In this document: positions 1 to 11,400 of the stretch, piece by piece
Position numbering within the stretch: position 1 is the first letter of the stretch
Layout: every line of letters starts with the position of its first letter
Assembly (NCBI GenBank): GCA_964017125.1
Contig: OZ024907.1
Location: 19,016,262-19,080,261 of the forward strand
Length of the DNA: 64,000 nucleotides
Direction of reading: 5' to 3'
Source of the DNA: Flabesymbios commensalis
Lineage: Eukaryota; Annelida; Polychaeta; Terebellida; Flabelligeridae
Notes under the pieces: generated by a model
What the model was told of the DNA's origin: nothing
What the model saw: only the letters and a program-made list of their open reading frames with translations
The model's database searches: none
Program-made: the position numbers and the translations under genes

Positions 1-862
1 ATGTCAAACATTCCCTCATTGGATAGCGTTTTTCCACACAACTGTTTTAGCGTCATCATTTTGGTTTAAAATTGTCTTTGAAATTTACGTGATAAAATAA
101 ATAACCATCTCAATTATTTATTAAAGATATTTCAAACAAATTATCCCCTTGGATAACATTGTTAGAACAGAACCATCTGGTTTAACGCATTCACGTAGTT
201 ACGTAATCGTCCCGGAAATTTATGTAATGAATAATAAAAATCGAGAAAGTCCAACTTTCTCAATTATTTATTACCCAAATTTCAAACAAATTGTCTACTT
301 CGATAATCTGATAACGTTGTTTATACAGTCCATCTGGTCACGGAGGTAAAAACTCTTTGATCTGGTTTACCATTTTCACATATGACTTAGATCTACGTTA
401 TTATCTTGAACATTGCGATGATAAATACTTGCAAAAGTTATCTAAGTGGTCAGAAAACAATCTCAATTATTTATTAACGTAATCCAACTGTATAACGTTG
501 TTTGTAGAAACCCATCCGATTACTTAGCATCATTCCTGAGTTACGTACCGGTAATTATCTTGGTAATTTCGGTGAGAAATAATCGAGAAAGTTATCCAAG
601 CGACCAGTGACATAGAAGATAACTCTCACCATCATTTACTATCGACATTTTAAACAAAAACATAACTTTCATCAAAGTTGTTTGTACAATATAATTAGTT
701 ACGTAATCATCTAGGAAATGTATGTATTAAATAATACAGAAAGTTAACTTTCTCAATAGTATATCGCCTAAATTTCAAACAAATTCTCCCCTTATATAAG
801 GTTGTTTGTACAACCCATCTGGCTCAGCGTCATCACATAGTTACGTAATCATCCCTGATGAC
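1..862. repeat. irregular tandem array, about five diverged 120-200 bp units
   Basis: Units restart with a TCTCAATTATTTATT-like block near 108, 259, 460, 621 and 741. Each carries variants of ATTTCAAACAAATT, ATAACGTTGTTTGTA, CCATCTGG and AGTTACGTAATCATC in that order. Units differ in length and are strongly diverged, so the array is old or fast evolving. It runs off the left edge of the window. The short reading frames here are not coding. Confidence 0.7.
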
Positions 863-1238
863 GATAAGACTGACACGACACCAGACTACAGGAAATGATG
901 TAAGAGGCAGGTTGCCCCTGGTTACCTGTGCTGAGAGGGAGGGATCGGTGTCAGCTGCGTTACTGCCCGATGCCTCAGCTGTATAGGGATTTGGGAGGCA
1001 TATTTTTCTGGATATTTCGGCCCACAAGGCCACCCGAGTCTATATTGGGCGGCCTGGTACCAGTTCTGCCCCTCTGACTCAACAGAACCTGTTGTGTCTG
1101 CCGGGCTAACCGCGAAATATCTGACCTGGAATCCCGTGAATGAAACCCGGGAACTGCACTAGGTGGCGTTGTGAGCGGTACTGTGTGACGTAAAGCCGTG
1201 TGCTGCGCTCTGATTGGCTGCCTCTAACTGCTCCCTTC
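863..1238. other. GC-richer single-copy-looking upstream segment
   Basis: This stretch is less AT-rich than its surroundings and shows no repeat family. It has a CRE-like TGACGTAA at 1186-1193 and a reverse CCAAT box (ATTGG) at 1213-1217, which are common promoter elements. It could be a distal promoter or a 5' exon of the downstream phosphatase gene, but no splice structure or convincing frame is visible. Confidence 0.35.
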
Positions 1239-1490
1239 CCCAGCAAACTCAGACTATGACCTTATGTTGGCGCAATGCTGGTCCACCGTCTACAACGCCG
1301 GCCCAGCATTAAACAAATATTGGTTGATTACCTCTATTGTTTTATGAACCAATGCTGGCGCAATTCTGGGCAACCTTTCCGCTACGTTGGCCCAATAGAA
1401 TGAACCAATACCGCTACAATGCTGGCACAGCGTCTGCGAAGCTGGCCCAGCACTGTACCGGCATTAGTTGAGCGTCTGTTGTTCCCTGCT
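1239..1490. repeat. CCCAGC palindrome family, two joined copies
   Basis: It starts with CCCAGCAAAC and contains two successive centres of the type GTCCACCGTCT...GGCCCAGCATT and GGCACAGCGTCTGCG...GGCCCAGCAC. It ends at TTCCCTGCTG. The pattern matches a non-autonomous palindromic element (MITE) dispersed through the window. Two diverged copies appear fused or nested here. Confidence 0.7.
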
Positions 1491-1544
1491 GTTTACCATA
1501 CAGTGTATGTTGTTGTGTGTACAGTGTATAGGTCTGTCAGTGGA

Positions 1545-1786
1545 TGAGTCATCGGGCTACATCTGGTGTTTCCCCGCACAGTCAGTCAGCTGAGAGACCT
1601 TTACATGTACACTATACTGTTGTCATACGCTCCTCACCACACTACACCTATTGTTAGATTGTGACACAAGCTGTGGATCTGCCAGCAGCACCACAGGACA
1701 CCATCCTGAAAACACCAGATTCTGGGTGGTCCACAGCAACCTGTGGTGTTTACATTGCAGTGATGGCCGTATGATTATATGAGTCA
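1545..1786. promoter_or_regulatory. pair of AP-1 sites upstream of candidate exon 1
   Basis: TGAGTCA occurs at 1545-1551 and again at 1780-1786, both inside the longer shared word ATGAGTCATC, 635 and 400 bases before the candidate start codon at 2181. TGAGTCA is the consensus site for Jun/Fos dimers. Its use by this gene is inferred from the gene's role as a JNK-class phosphatase. Two sites this close could still be chance. Confidence 0.35.
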
Positions 1787-2019
1787 TCAACACGGGCATT
1801 GTCAAGTGCCCCATAATAATAACATAGTATATAAGTGACTGGTTTAGGTATATGTATTAATCTGACACAGTACTGAGGATTAGCAACACCTGATTGATTA
1901 TTCAGTGTGTTAAGTATTATCATATAAGGTTGAGTCTGAGGGGATTTCCACTGCTCATGCATTGGTTTGTATCGTGTGAATTTGTTGACTGTTATCCGCA
2001 TCAGCTGGTATCTCAGGAT

Positions 2020-2180
2020 AGGGATCCCCCCCCCCCCCCCGGTGAACGAGAGAGCGGCCTATCAGGCTGAGAGAGGGGTCCAGCGCGCATGCGCCTAGAG
2101 ATTGTCCGGTGACTAACCCAGTGACGACATCACTAACACACTGAGTTGTCATACACCTTACAGAACACTACAAAACCAGC
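2020..2180 (+). promoter_or_regulatory. candidate core promoter and 5'UTR of exon 1
   Basis: A C-tract (about 2027-2040) is followed by a GC-rich segment with a textbook NRF-1 palindrome, GCGCATGCGC, at 2085-2094, about 90 bases before the ATG. NRF-1 sites are typical of TATA-less promoters close to the transcription start. No TATA box is evident. The start codon context, CAGCATGG, is a good Kozak match. Confidence 0.45.
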
Positions 2181-2415
2181 ATGGCTAAACGGCCACTAGA
2201 ATTAGACGTTACGACGACCAACCATCGCTGTAAGACTTTGACCAACAGGACAACTTGTGAAACTAAAAACCTAGACAAATTGACAAACACGAGTATGGGT
2301 GTCTCGGTGAAGAGATTCAGCCTTCATTTGGATACTAGCTCGGGACCTGGCTGCAGAATACGGCGCAACCAGAGACTGCATATGATGAGCAAGCAGAAGG
2401 GATTCTCTCTGTCCA
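2181..2415 (+). CDS. candidate alternative first coding exon of the DUSP gene
   Basis: An open frame begins at an ATG in good Kozak context below an NRF-1 site and reads 78 codons to a GTAAGG donor at 2416. That donor leaves one base of the next codon, exactly the phase needed by the exon at 9231, so the frame stays open. The 78 residues show no rhodanese similarity. They contain two basic-hydrophobic motifs, KRPLEL (residues 3-8) and KRFSLHL (44-50), which fit the MAPK docking (D-site) pattern of two basic residues followed by hydrophobic-x-hydrophobic. The rest is polar and probably unstructured. Alternative donors at 2421 and 2431 exist. I do not recognise the peptide itself, so the exon call rests on phase, start context and promoter-like setting. 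Confidence 0.45.
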
Positions 2416-5400
2416 GTAAGGTCCAGAATGGTCAGTATTAATAGTCTTCTACCTTTCCAGTTCACTTGACAGCTGCGAACCGTATTCTTCATAGTCTATA
2501 GATATTGCATTTATTATTATATCCACTGAATTGTTTATCCACAGCACGTAGTAAGCGCATTAAGACGATGTTGTTTTTTACGTTAAATTATTATTTTAAT
2601 TTCTTAAAACAGTCCATGACGTATTCTTATAATGAAAGGTGATGATCTACCGGATCTGATTGTGTGATTTCTCATATGTTTAAAAATTATCTCGTTTCAT
2701 GGGTTTAGGTTATGTTTTTTTTGTGTTCTGCTCTTAATACCTCAATGCTAGCAATTAATATAAAAACATGGTGCCTTGTATATTTAGAAATCACGTATTT
2801 ATTATAGCAGGCCATTATGTTTATAGCACAATTATTGTAAGTTTGGCTCACATTGTGTAGTTATTACAGTCAACATGAGACGATAAAGCAGTGTCGGTTT
2901 AATGCTGGACCACCGTCTAGGACACTGGCCCAGTATTAAACCAACACAGGTTCAACGTCTACAGTTAGATGTGTATCATGTTTATATAAGCGTCGCATAC
3001 TACTACTGTCACCACTCTCGAGTGCGTGACCACTGAAGCGTGACAATGGTTACGGTGGGGATTAAGGTGTTATGATCATTGATGACACCGGTTCACCAGT
3101 TCATTGGGCGAGGTTGCCCATATAGGAGTGTTGGCATTTTCACAGGCGAAAATGTAATTCTTCAAATTGCTTCTGATTTTGTTTGTGGTCTACACATTGG
3201 CATCCATTTGGATGAATTCATGTGTATTTTTCATCAACATTTAGTAAAATGGTTGTGGAGGAATAGACAAATTTCATGGCAACGTGTCAGTGTGATCGAG
3301 AATGTGGAAGACAATCCATGAGTTGTTATTCAGAGAAAGGTTTGATTCTTATTTTGCTTTGTGTTTTTCACATTTTAATTGGGATCCATGAATGTATATT
3401 TCACCACATTCAATGCGATTCATTTCTGGTGGATGAGTCACAAATTCCATGGCTACACAGTACGTGTCAATGTGAATTTAAAGATGTTGAAAAAATCCAT
3501 CAATTGTTATTCAAAAAAGCTGCTTCTAATTTAGTGTATTTCACGTTTATATTAATTGGGATAACAGAATTTGTCGACAAATTCCATTCTCTGTCATACA
3601 TACTTGTGATGATGTGGGAAAACATTTCCACGAATCAGAGATACATTTGTTTTCTGCAGATGATCTCTATCAAATACAGCCAGTTCTCACGAATCAGGTT
3701 GGATATTTGAAGCATTACTCATTTTCTCAACTCAGGCTGGTTCTATCTGGTCTAAGTTTAGTCACCCACACCATCAAGATGCTTCAATACGATGCCATAA
3801 ATAATGTAACAACTGCTGTGTTTCTACCAGAATATACACAGATAATTCATTTTTTCTGGCTGCCTCTTTTTTTATTGTTGATTAATCATAACCTCTGTGT
3901 GGAGACCCCTTGAGAGTTTCCTTTCTAGATTATGAGTTGTGATTTGTGAGGCAACAGATAAGATAACTGAGCAATCTTCACATGGTGTGTTTTGTGTGAG
4001 GACCACATCATACACAACAAGTTAAGCCAATGCTGGTAAGGTGTTGGTCCAGCGTCACAGACGATAGTCCAACATTATATCAGCATCTTAAGACCGCTCA
4101 ACACATCTGTCCCAGCTATCCAGAAACATTAAATGAATGTTTGTATAATGCTGGGACAAGGTGGCAGATAAATATACTGCAGTTTAAAAAAAATAGATAT
4201 ACATTTCATTGGTAAAACTAAGTGAACTCTCTCAATGGCATACTACAAACTGACTACCCACACGCGCACAATATTTAAGAATTTATTCAAATATTTTTTT
4301 ATTAGTGAACATACTGAAAATGCATGGTCAGTGGTCTGGATGACTCTTTTGTACTAGTGTGACGATGCATCACAGTCAGGATTCGAACACGTGATCTCAC
4401 ATTTTGTAGTCATGTGTGAGTTATTTCACCCCCCCCCCCCCCCATGATCCCTGTATCTCTGATGAATACTCACTACCTTGTAAGGCAGTGAGGCCCTCTC
4501 ACGTGCTGTGATAACACACCACCAGTACAATATACCGCCATGCAAAGCCAAAAGACAGTATATGTTTACGTGAAAAGTCTGCAGTTCCTGTACTTTGGCT
4601 TTTCAGAGCAGCACCCTGTCAGATTACTCATACCATTGTGAACACAATGCACACGTTACTCACTCATACCGACCGCCTTGCTCATAGCCCTTACTCAAGC
4701 GTGAGTACACCAGTCATTACATACTCTCCCCATCTGCTCATGGTCTCAGGTGAGAGTGCTCAAGCCGGCCTGTAGCTCACACATGTGTGGCTAGTGACTG
4801 ATGGCAATTACATTACTCATCTCATACATACCACAATGACACGTACAATAGTCAGTACAAAAAATCAGGAACTTTCTGGAAAAATATGACATTAGTTACC
4901 TGTCTGTTTCATATCACAATGACACTTTTCAATAGAGCCATTACAGTAACCAAGAACTCTTCAGAAAGTTCTTTTATAATAAAATGCACTTTTATTGCAG
5001 TGAAAATATGACGTGTGGTGTATAATTGTGACATCCTATAATGCTAGATAAAGATCCTAACCCTAGATGTCATCACGTCTATAGGCGTTTTCAACATTTT
5101 ATTTGTCCTGCACGCAAGAAAAAATAAATGAAAAAAGCTGTTAATTTGCTGGATTCCGATATGTTTTAATTCAAATTTTCAGCCACTCGAAGTTGTGAGT
5201 CGCGGCAGCGAGGCACAACTTTAAGTGTTTGAAAATTTAAGTTGTATAATGTAGAACTTTTTATGTTCAGAAAGTAAAGAAAGAACATGTATACATCATT
5301 TTCCTAGGAACTTTTGATATACTCGGCGATGTGTACAAATTTGCCGGAGGAAGATGAGAATCATCTGTATTAAAATATACGAATTATGGAGCATTGTGAT

Positions 5401-8400
5401 ACGTCAATAACATATTTAGCATACTTTGTCAGCTTATGGTAACATCTTCATTTTGTCCTCTGCATGTTTTATGTGGCGTTGCACCTGTTCGCTGCTCCCT
5501 TGCAGGTGAAATGGCCAGTGACGTAGCTTGGTGGTTTTCTAATTGGTTGTTTTTTGTGTCTGGTCGCGAGATAGCGTTATTTACATTCTGATTTCAGCAG
5601 ATGATCGCTAATCTTTTGTTGTGTCTGGCACCTTGCCCGCCACGGGCGAACAGGGTGAATCATCCGCCCAAAAACACACCTTCTGCCCTTAAGGGGCGTT
5701 TTCAGTTCCAATAAATCACTGACACATAACCCTATGAGAACTGGAGAATTCGTTTTAAAAATCAGCTTCTAAGTTCACAGCAATGGATACATCGCTGCAA
5801 CAATGCAGCGATTTATCCTTTGCTGTGGATGAAAAATACCCTACAATTGTAAGCAATTATGGAGACGCTGGTCCAAAGATAATTCAATTATTGGCTATTT
5901 TTATGCTAGATTTTCGGGATAATTCCAAGTGTAGACCGCTTCTGCACGTGGACCTGGATATATCATTACAGCGGGGGACGACAGCTCCGATTCTGCGCCA
6001 TCTGTCTTTAAACAGGCCGAATACGTCCCTTTCTCTAGTGAAATTTCAAATTTTCTGCACTACAAAAATGAGTGAATTTTATCCATCAAAGGTTATTGCA
6101 TTATTAAATTTATTATCTAAATTCTCTTGGCAGTCCAAAGATATTAAATAAACTTTAATTTTTTATGTTGCCACAAATAATTTGCTTTCGATTGTTTGGG
6201 AATAAAAAAGATGTACCTTACAACGCAAAATAAATTTTTTCACCACATATTCGTCATGAATAAACGCAATATCGACCATCTATTAGACTATATATCAATA
6301 GTTCCACTCTTTCACCAAGCAACGTCAGTAATGACGATTTTATTGGTTTACACTATGGATTATGGATTTATGAAAAAAATGTTATTGGAACATATTCACA
6401 AAGAAAATAGTTTGAGTATATTTTCTCACTTTAAGCTGTTCATATATTCGTTGTAGATGAACGTAATATGAACAATTTGTGATGGAAAGAATGAATCACT
6501 TCTCTATTTTCATGAGCCTTTATTTGTTTGAATAATAACGATAAATTTATGGTGATGGAATCAAAGTGGTGGATGATTGGGTTGATGTCGTTCACTATGT
6601 GCAAACCAAGATGACTCTCGCACGAACATATAGCGCCGTACACGAGGCGCTGGTGACTAAACACCACGCTCTATGGTGGGTTAATGTTGGGCCAGCGGTG
6701 GCTTAACATTAATTCGACATAGATCCAATGTCTCATACTGGTCATCTGTATTGACCGCCCTCTGAGAATGGCCGTCTCAGAATGGCCGTTCTGCGGCAAA
6801 TTTGGCTAATTATCTGCTAAAATGCTGCCACTTTGTGGACCCATTCAGCGGCTGTGCCAATGATTAGGCTAAGCTCGCTGCCTGCAGAGAAAACACCCAG
6901 GCCTTTGTCTGCTTGTGCTGATCCCATGTATTTAAAAACTACTTTTTAATAACATGAGCAAAATTATTGAGTGTATTTTCCACATCTATGAATTTTAAAT
7001 GTAATAATAATCAAAACTAAATTCGCTTAGTCATTTGACAAAAAAATATATTTTAAATTGATTTCTAGTTCAGTATCTTTCTAATAATAGTACCCAGGGT
7101 TTGACACAAACTTTTATGAGCAGTGGTCCACAGGACCACCAGCTCAGAGAATCTGGTGGTCCTACAATTTTTTTAGTGATCCTGACAACAACTAGGCCTA
7201 ACGTTACAATACTTGTAAATGTTGAACCAAATTTTTTCACGCTTGCGATGTGTTTCCACTTCGTTAATTTTGTAAAACCACAAAAGGCATGACAGGAGAC
7301 AGCTCAAGGATGATAATTGATGTCTAGGTCAATAATTCATAACCCTCATGATTACGAACACGTGTTTTGTTCCCTCAAAAGGGTGAGAGAGGGTAGACCT
7401 ACAATGTTTCTTGTATCATCACCCTCGAGTGACGACGATTGTTTATATTTTTTAGGCATGTTACGATTCTGATTAGGGCTAGATATTTTGGTGGTCCACA
7501 CGACCACTGGATATAAATGTTCTTGTGGTCCGACATCATTTCTGGTGGTCTCGGACCACCGTCAGTTGTGAACACTGGTACCTAATTGTAGAGCGTTTTT
7601 CCATCTGAAAAAAATTGTATTTCATCATATAAATGACTATCAAAGGCCCGTATGCGACACTTCAAATATCACTATTTTCTCAGTTGGCTATTTTGTATGG
7701 GTCTCTTTTCATTATATTTTTACTCAGCAGGAAGGAGGTAAACACGCTCGTAATGAATATTTCAGAATAGAAGAAAATGTGTCATCCTGTGTGTAAATGA
7801 TGGAGGTTATGAGCCTCCAGGGGAGGTGAACGTGAGAATTAATTAGGGGGTATTATGTTGATGACGTGCCCTCGGGCGTCTCATCCGGTAAACCTCCCAT
7901 CTCATCTCATCTGATCTGATCCACATGCCCCCTCAGACGCTAATACGATGCTGGGTTAATGTTGGGCCAGCGTCGCAGACGCTGGACCAGCATTAACCCA
8001 ACATTGGATCAGTCTCTGATTCTATTTTCCTTGCTCTCATCCACACGGCCTTCAGTTACCTGGTTACTGTACACGGGGACAAATCTGCAAGATTCGATTC
8101 TCTCGTCAGGGCTTTTAAGCCTTACAGTGCTGAAATAGTTGACGAGTATTATGGGAAACAAAGGGTTATTCTTCTCAAATGGCTTGGTTAGGTCATTCCC
8201 GATTCATTTAAAGTATTTGCATGACATTTTCCTTGTGTGACTGGTTTCTATTGTTGAAAGTATTATAGCCCATGCTATAAAAATCTTTTTAAATTCTATA
8301 ATATTGCTTTTAATGGACGGTGTAAACATGAATATTTGTTGGATATGTTCAAATTCTCTCATTAGAGAAAATGAGCAGATGTACGCTAGTCTAGGATAAA

Positions 8401-11400
8401 ATCAGCGTGTCTTTCAGGATCAGCTAATTGGTTTGTCTGTCACGCCGCAGGGGGTCCAGCGGGGCCCAGCAAAAACGACACTCTGGACCAATGCTGGTTT
8501 AATGCTGGGCCAGCGTCGGAGACGGTGGCCCAACATTTAAGCAACATCGTGTCAACGTCTCCTTCTTGCTGGGAGGAAGTTTATTCTGTGATAATTAACA
8601 TTGTTCCTGCTAATGCATCTCACCCCCTTGTCACATCTTGGATTGAAGATGGTTCTAGTCATCGTCTCATCATCCCTGGGACTCGCTAGGGGCGCTGAGA
8701 ACAGGGTGTGTGTGGCATCGCTTTGGGTAATTCAGTTATTCAGGCGCTGAATGACATATATATTATAAGGTCAAACTGAAAAGGTCATCTGTGCATGTAA
8801 CATTTGTATCAACTGCTTTACCTAACAAATTTGTATTTTAAAAAATAGTCAATTATCAAGAAATTTATCAATAAATATGAATAAATGTTGTATTAATAGT
8901 GTATTCGATCATCGATGATTATGTGAACTGATATGACAGATTTCAATCTGTTCACTGTACAAAGGCAGCCCTCTCGTTACATAAACATTACCAACACACA
9001 TGACATACTACATCCAAAAATGATGCAACAACACTGTACATTACAAATTGTTACAAAATTCAAGTTACATATCTGCTACTTTGAAAATTGGGAGATGCGC
9101 ATCTTAAATCCTAGTGGACGAAATGTTACAATTTTTATTTTCAGATTTTGCTGTGCGCACAGCTATGTAATGTTCACGTTCAATGTTCACTAATGTAATG
9201 TATTTATTGGATCTATCTATATGTTTCCAGGTGGGTTCTTGGAGTTCCAGGCTTGCCACCCGTCACTATGTGAGAATAAAATGATGACGACGTCAGGTCA
9301 GCATAAAGTACCCGCCATGAGCTCCATGTCACAGCCCTGTATGCCCGTAGCCAACCTGGGACCCACTAAAATACTACCCTTCCTCTACCTAGGCTCTCAA
9401 CAAGACGCTCTATCACATGAAACAATGAAGGTAAGGGAAATGATGGACTGGTGTTATGTGAGCATAAATTTTGCCAACCACCGTCCTGCTAGACCAGTAT
9501 ATTTGTTATGGTTTCAAGTAAGCATCTACGACAAAATAAATATGTTATCAACTGACAATATCATTGGAATTGAACATTTTAAGCGTTTAACACAGCTGTA
9601 ATTGTTTGTAATTCGTCTCATTAACCAAGCAATTCACTGTTAGTGTAAAAGAAATTAGTGTTTTGAACATCCAAGATTTGCAAAAGATGAATTTGAACAG
9701 ATAAATTTTAAATCAAATAAAATTTCTCTGAAAATAATTGATTAATAAAATATTTTGTAGTGGAGGCTCAGGTAAAGAAATAATTCAATCTTGGAAATTC
9801 TATTTTTCAATAATCTAAAAATATGTTTCGTCATTTGAAGCCAGAGATTGCGTTATTCCAGCTTCGAATATATGGAAAATAATAATCTGAGAGCTCAGCA
9901 GGACAAGCGTTAAATGACCGACGAATGATTGTGGGTCATTTTGTTGCAAACAGATAGTTTTGCCGAACATACCGGTATAAGCCAATCAGCACTAATTATC
10001 AAATATCTGTGAAGCACTCATACAGACATTAATTTTCTGACATTTCTTTTTTTCGTTTATGTTCCTATTTCATAATTAAGCTGGGGAACTTATTTCACGT
10101 ATCCCACAATATAGGGAAATGTAAGATTGCGCTGTTTCACTCCTAAACGTGATGCCTGTAAATTGGTGCATGTTCTATTCGTCATCGCGGATAGCACACT
10201 GTGATGTCACACTGTGTAACATGGTGACATGTAACACCGAGAATGCGTCATGTGATCTCATTTACATTGGTTATGATCGTATTTCAGCTGATTAGCCACA
10301 AGGTCGTGTTTCTATACAGCCTCCCACGCTAGTCTGATGAATTTCTTTCACCTTGAGATGGGAATTGCGGCAGCAATTCACATTTAAAGGTGAATAAAAA
10401 CTGGAATAATACCTTGATATTACCTGAGCATTAAATACATTTGTTGAAATGGCAAGTGAGCTCACAAATAGGCCTATTTTATGCCGAATTGAAGGTCAGA
10501 ACATCCTTATCAATATTGTGATGGATTATATAATGTTAAATCTATACATTTGTATTCGAAAAAATATGCCACGTAACACGTATGTGCGACAAGTCAACGG
10601 GGCCTTATTTCTGTTAAAACTGGCTGGTGGAGTTATATATTAGTGTCACGTGACTTCTTTTTAAAGGTTTTCTATGCATAGTGCAATGGACACCTAAATT
10701 GTGGAATCGTTTTTCATAAATATTATTTGTTTATTGGAGAATGGTACATACAGTTAGATACAGCAATGTGTACTATACTCTAGAAAGCCAAAAGGCAGTA
10801 ACTGCTTACTTAAAGTGTGGAATTACTGCCTTTATGGCTTTGCACTGCAGTACCGGTATAAACCATTGTGTGTTCTGGCGTACAAAGGCATACAACAGTA
10901 ACTGCTCACTTGAAAAGTGAGCAGTTACTGCTGTTTTTCTTTGTATCGCGGCACTGCGCCCACCGCTTTCGTTTCCCTGTATGAGTCATAACACACTCTC
11001 TGTATAATGACGGGATTCCCTCCCGTCTTCCCCACCACAACGTGACGTCACGCCATGGCACATGACGTCATTTAAGCCCCCTTCCTCGTGTTAGGTTTCC
11101 GCCTGGCTCCAGTTCAATGTCGGTCCTACCATGGTAATTGAACCTGTTCCTGCCCAATTACCTTACATGTATCGCTTTTGGGTTCGTTCTCGGAAAAATT
11201 AAATCCCGTGAAAAACTACTTGTTTCTCTTCGCCGCTCCTGTGTGAATCATCTCTGCCCAATTTGTCTTGTTTTCTACTTAAATCTTGACCCTTCTTGCG
11301 CCAATCACGACCATTTGTCGTTTTCAATCCCTTTTATTAGAGAATTAAATGGTAGGTGGAGTTAAAATATGAGTTTAATATTAAACAGCGAAGTCGAAAA

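Larger units (their letters stand above)
2416..9230 (+). other. intron 1 (or upstream region) of the DUSP gene
   Basis: About 6.8 kb. It holds the repeats listed separately. Nothing recognisable was seen in 2416-2892, 4618-5170, 5241-6670, 7578-7946, 8017-8464 or 8574-9230. I looked for rhodanese-like exons (a conserved acidic residue plus hydrophobic strand and a basic MAPK-binding patch) in the + frames and found none. The 122-codon frame at 5783-6151 has no recognisable family and sits among AT-rich DNA. Confidence 0.5.

Noticed and set aside
3276-3710. 144-codon + frame with Cys/His residues
   Set aside because: Spans the 181 bp tandem repeat; apparent motifs repeat with the DNA unit.
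5783-6151. 122-codon + frame, considered as a rhodanese exon of the DUSP gene
   Set aside because: No active-site-like strand, no basic kinase-interaction patch, no matching splice sites in the right phase.
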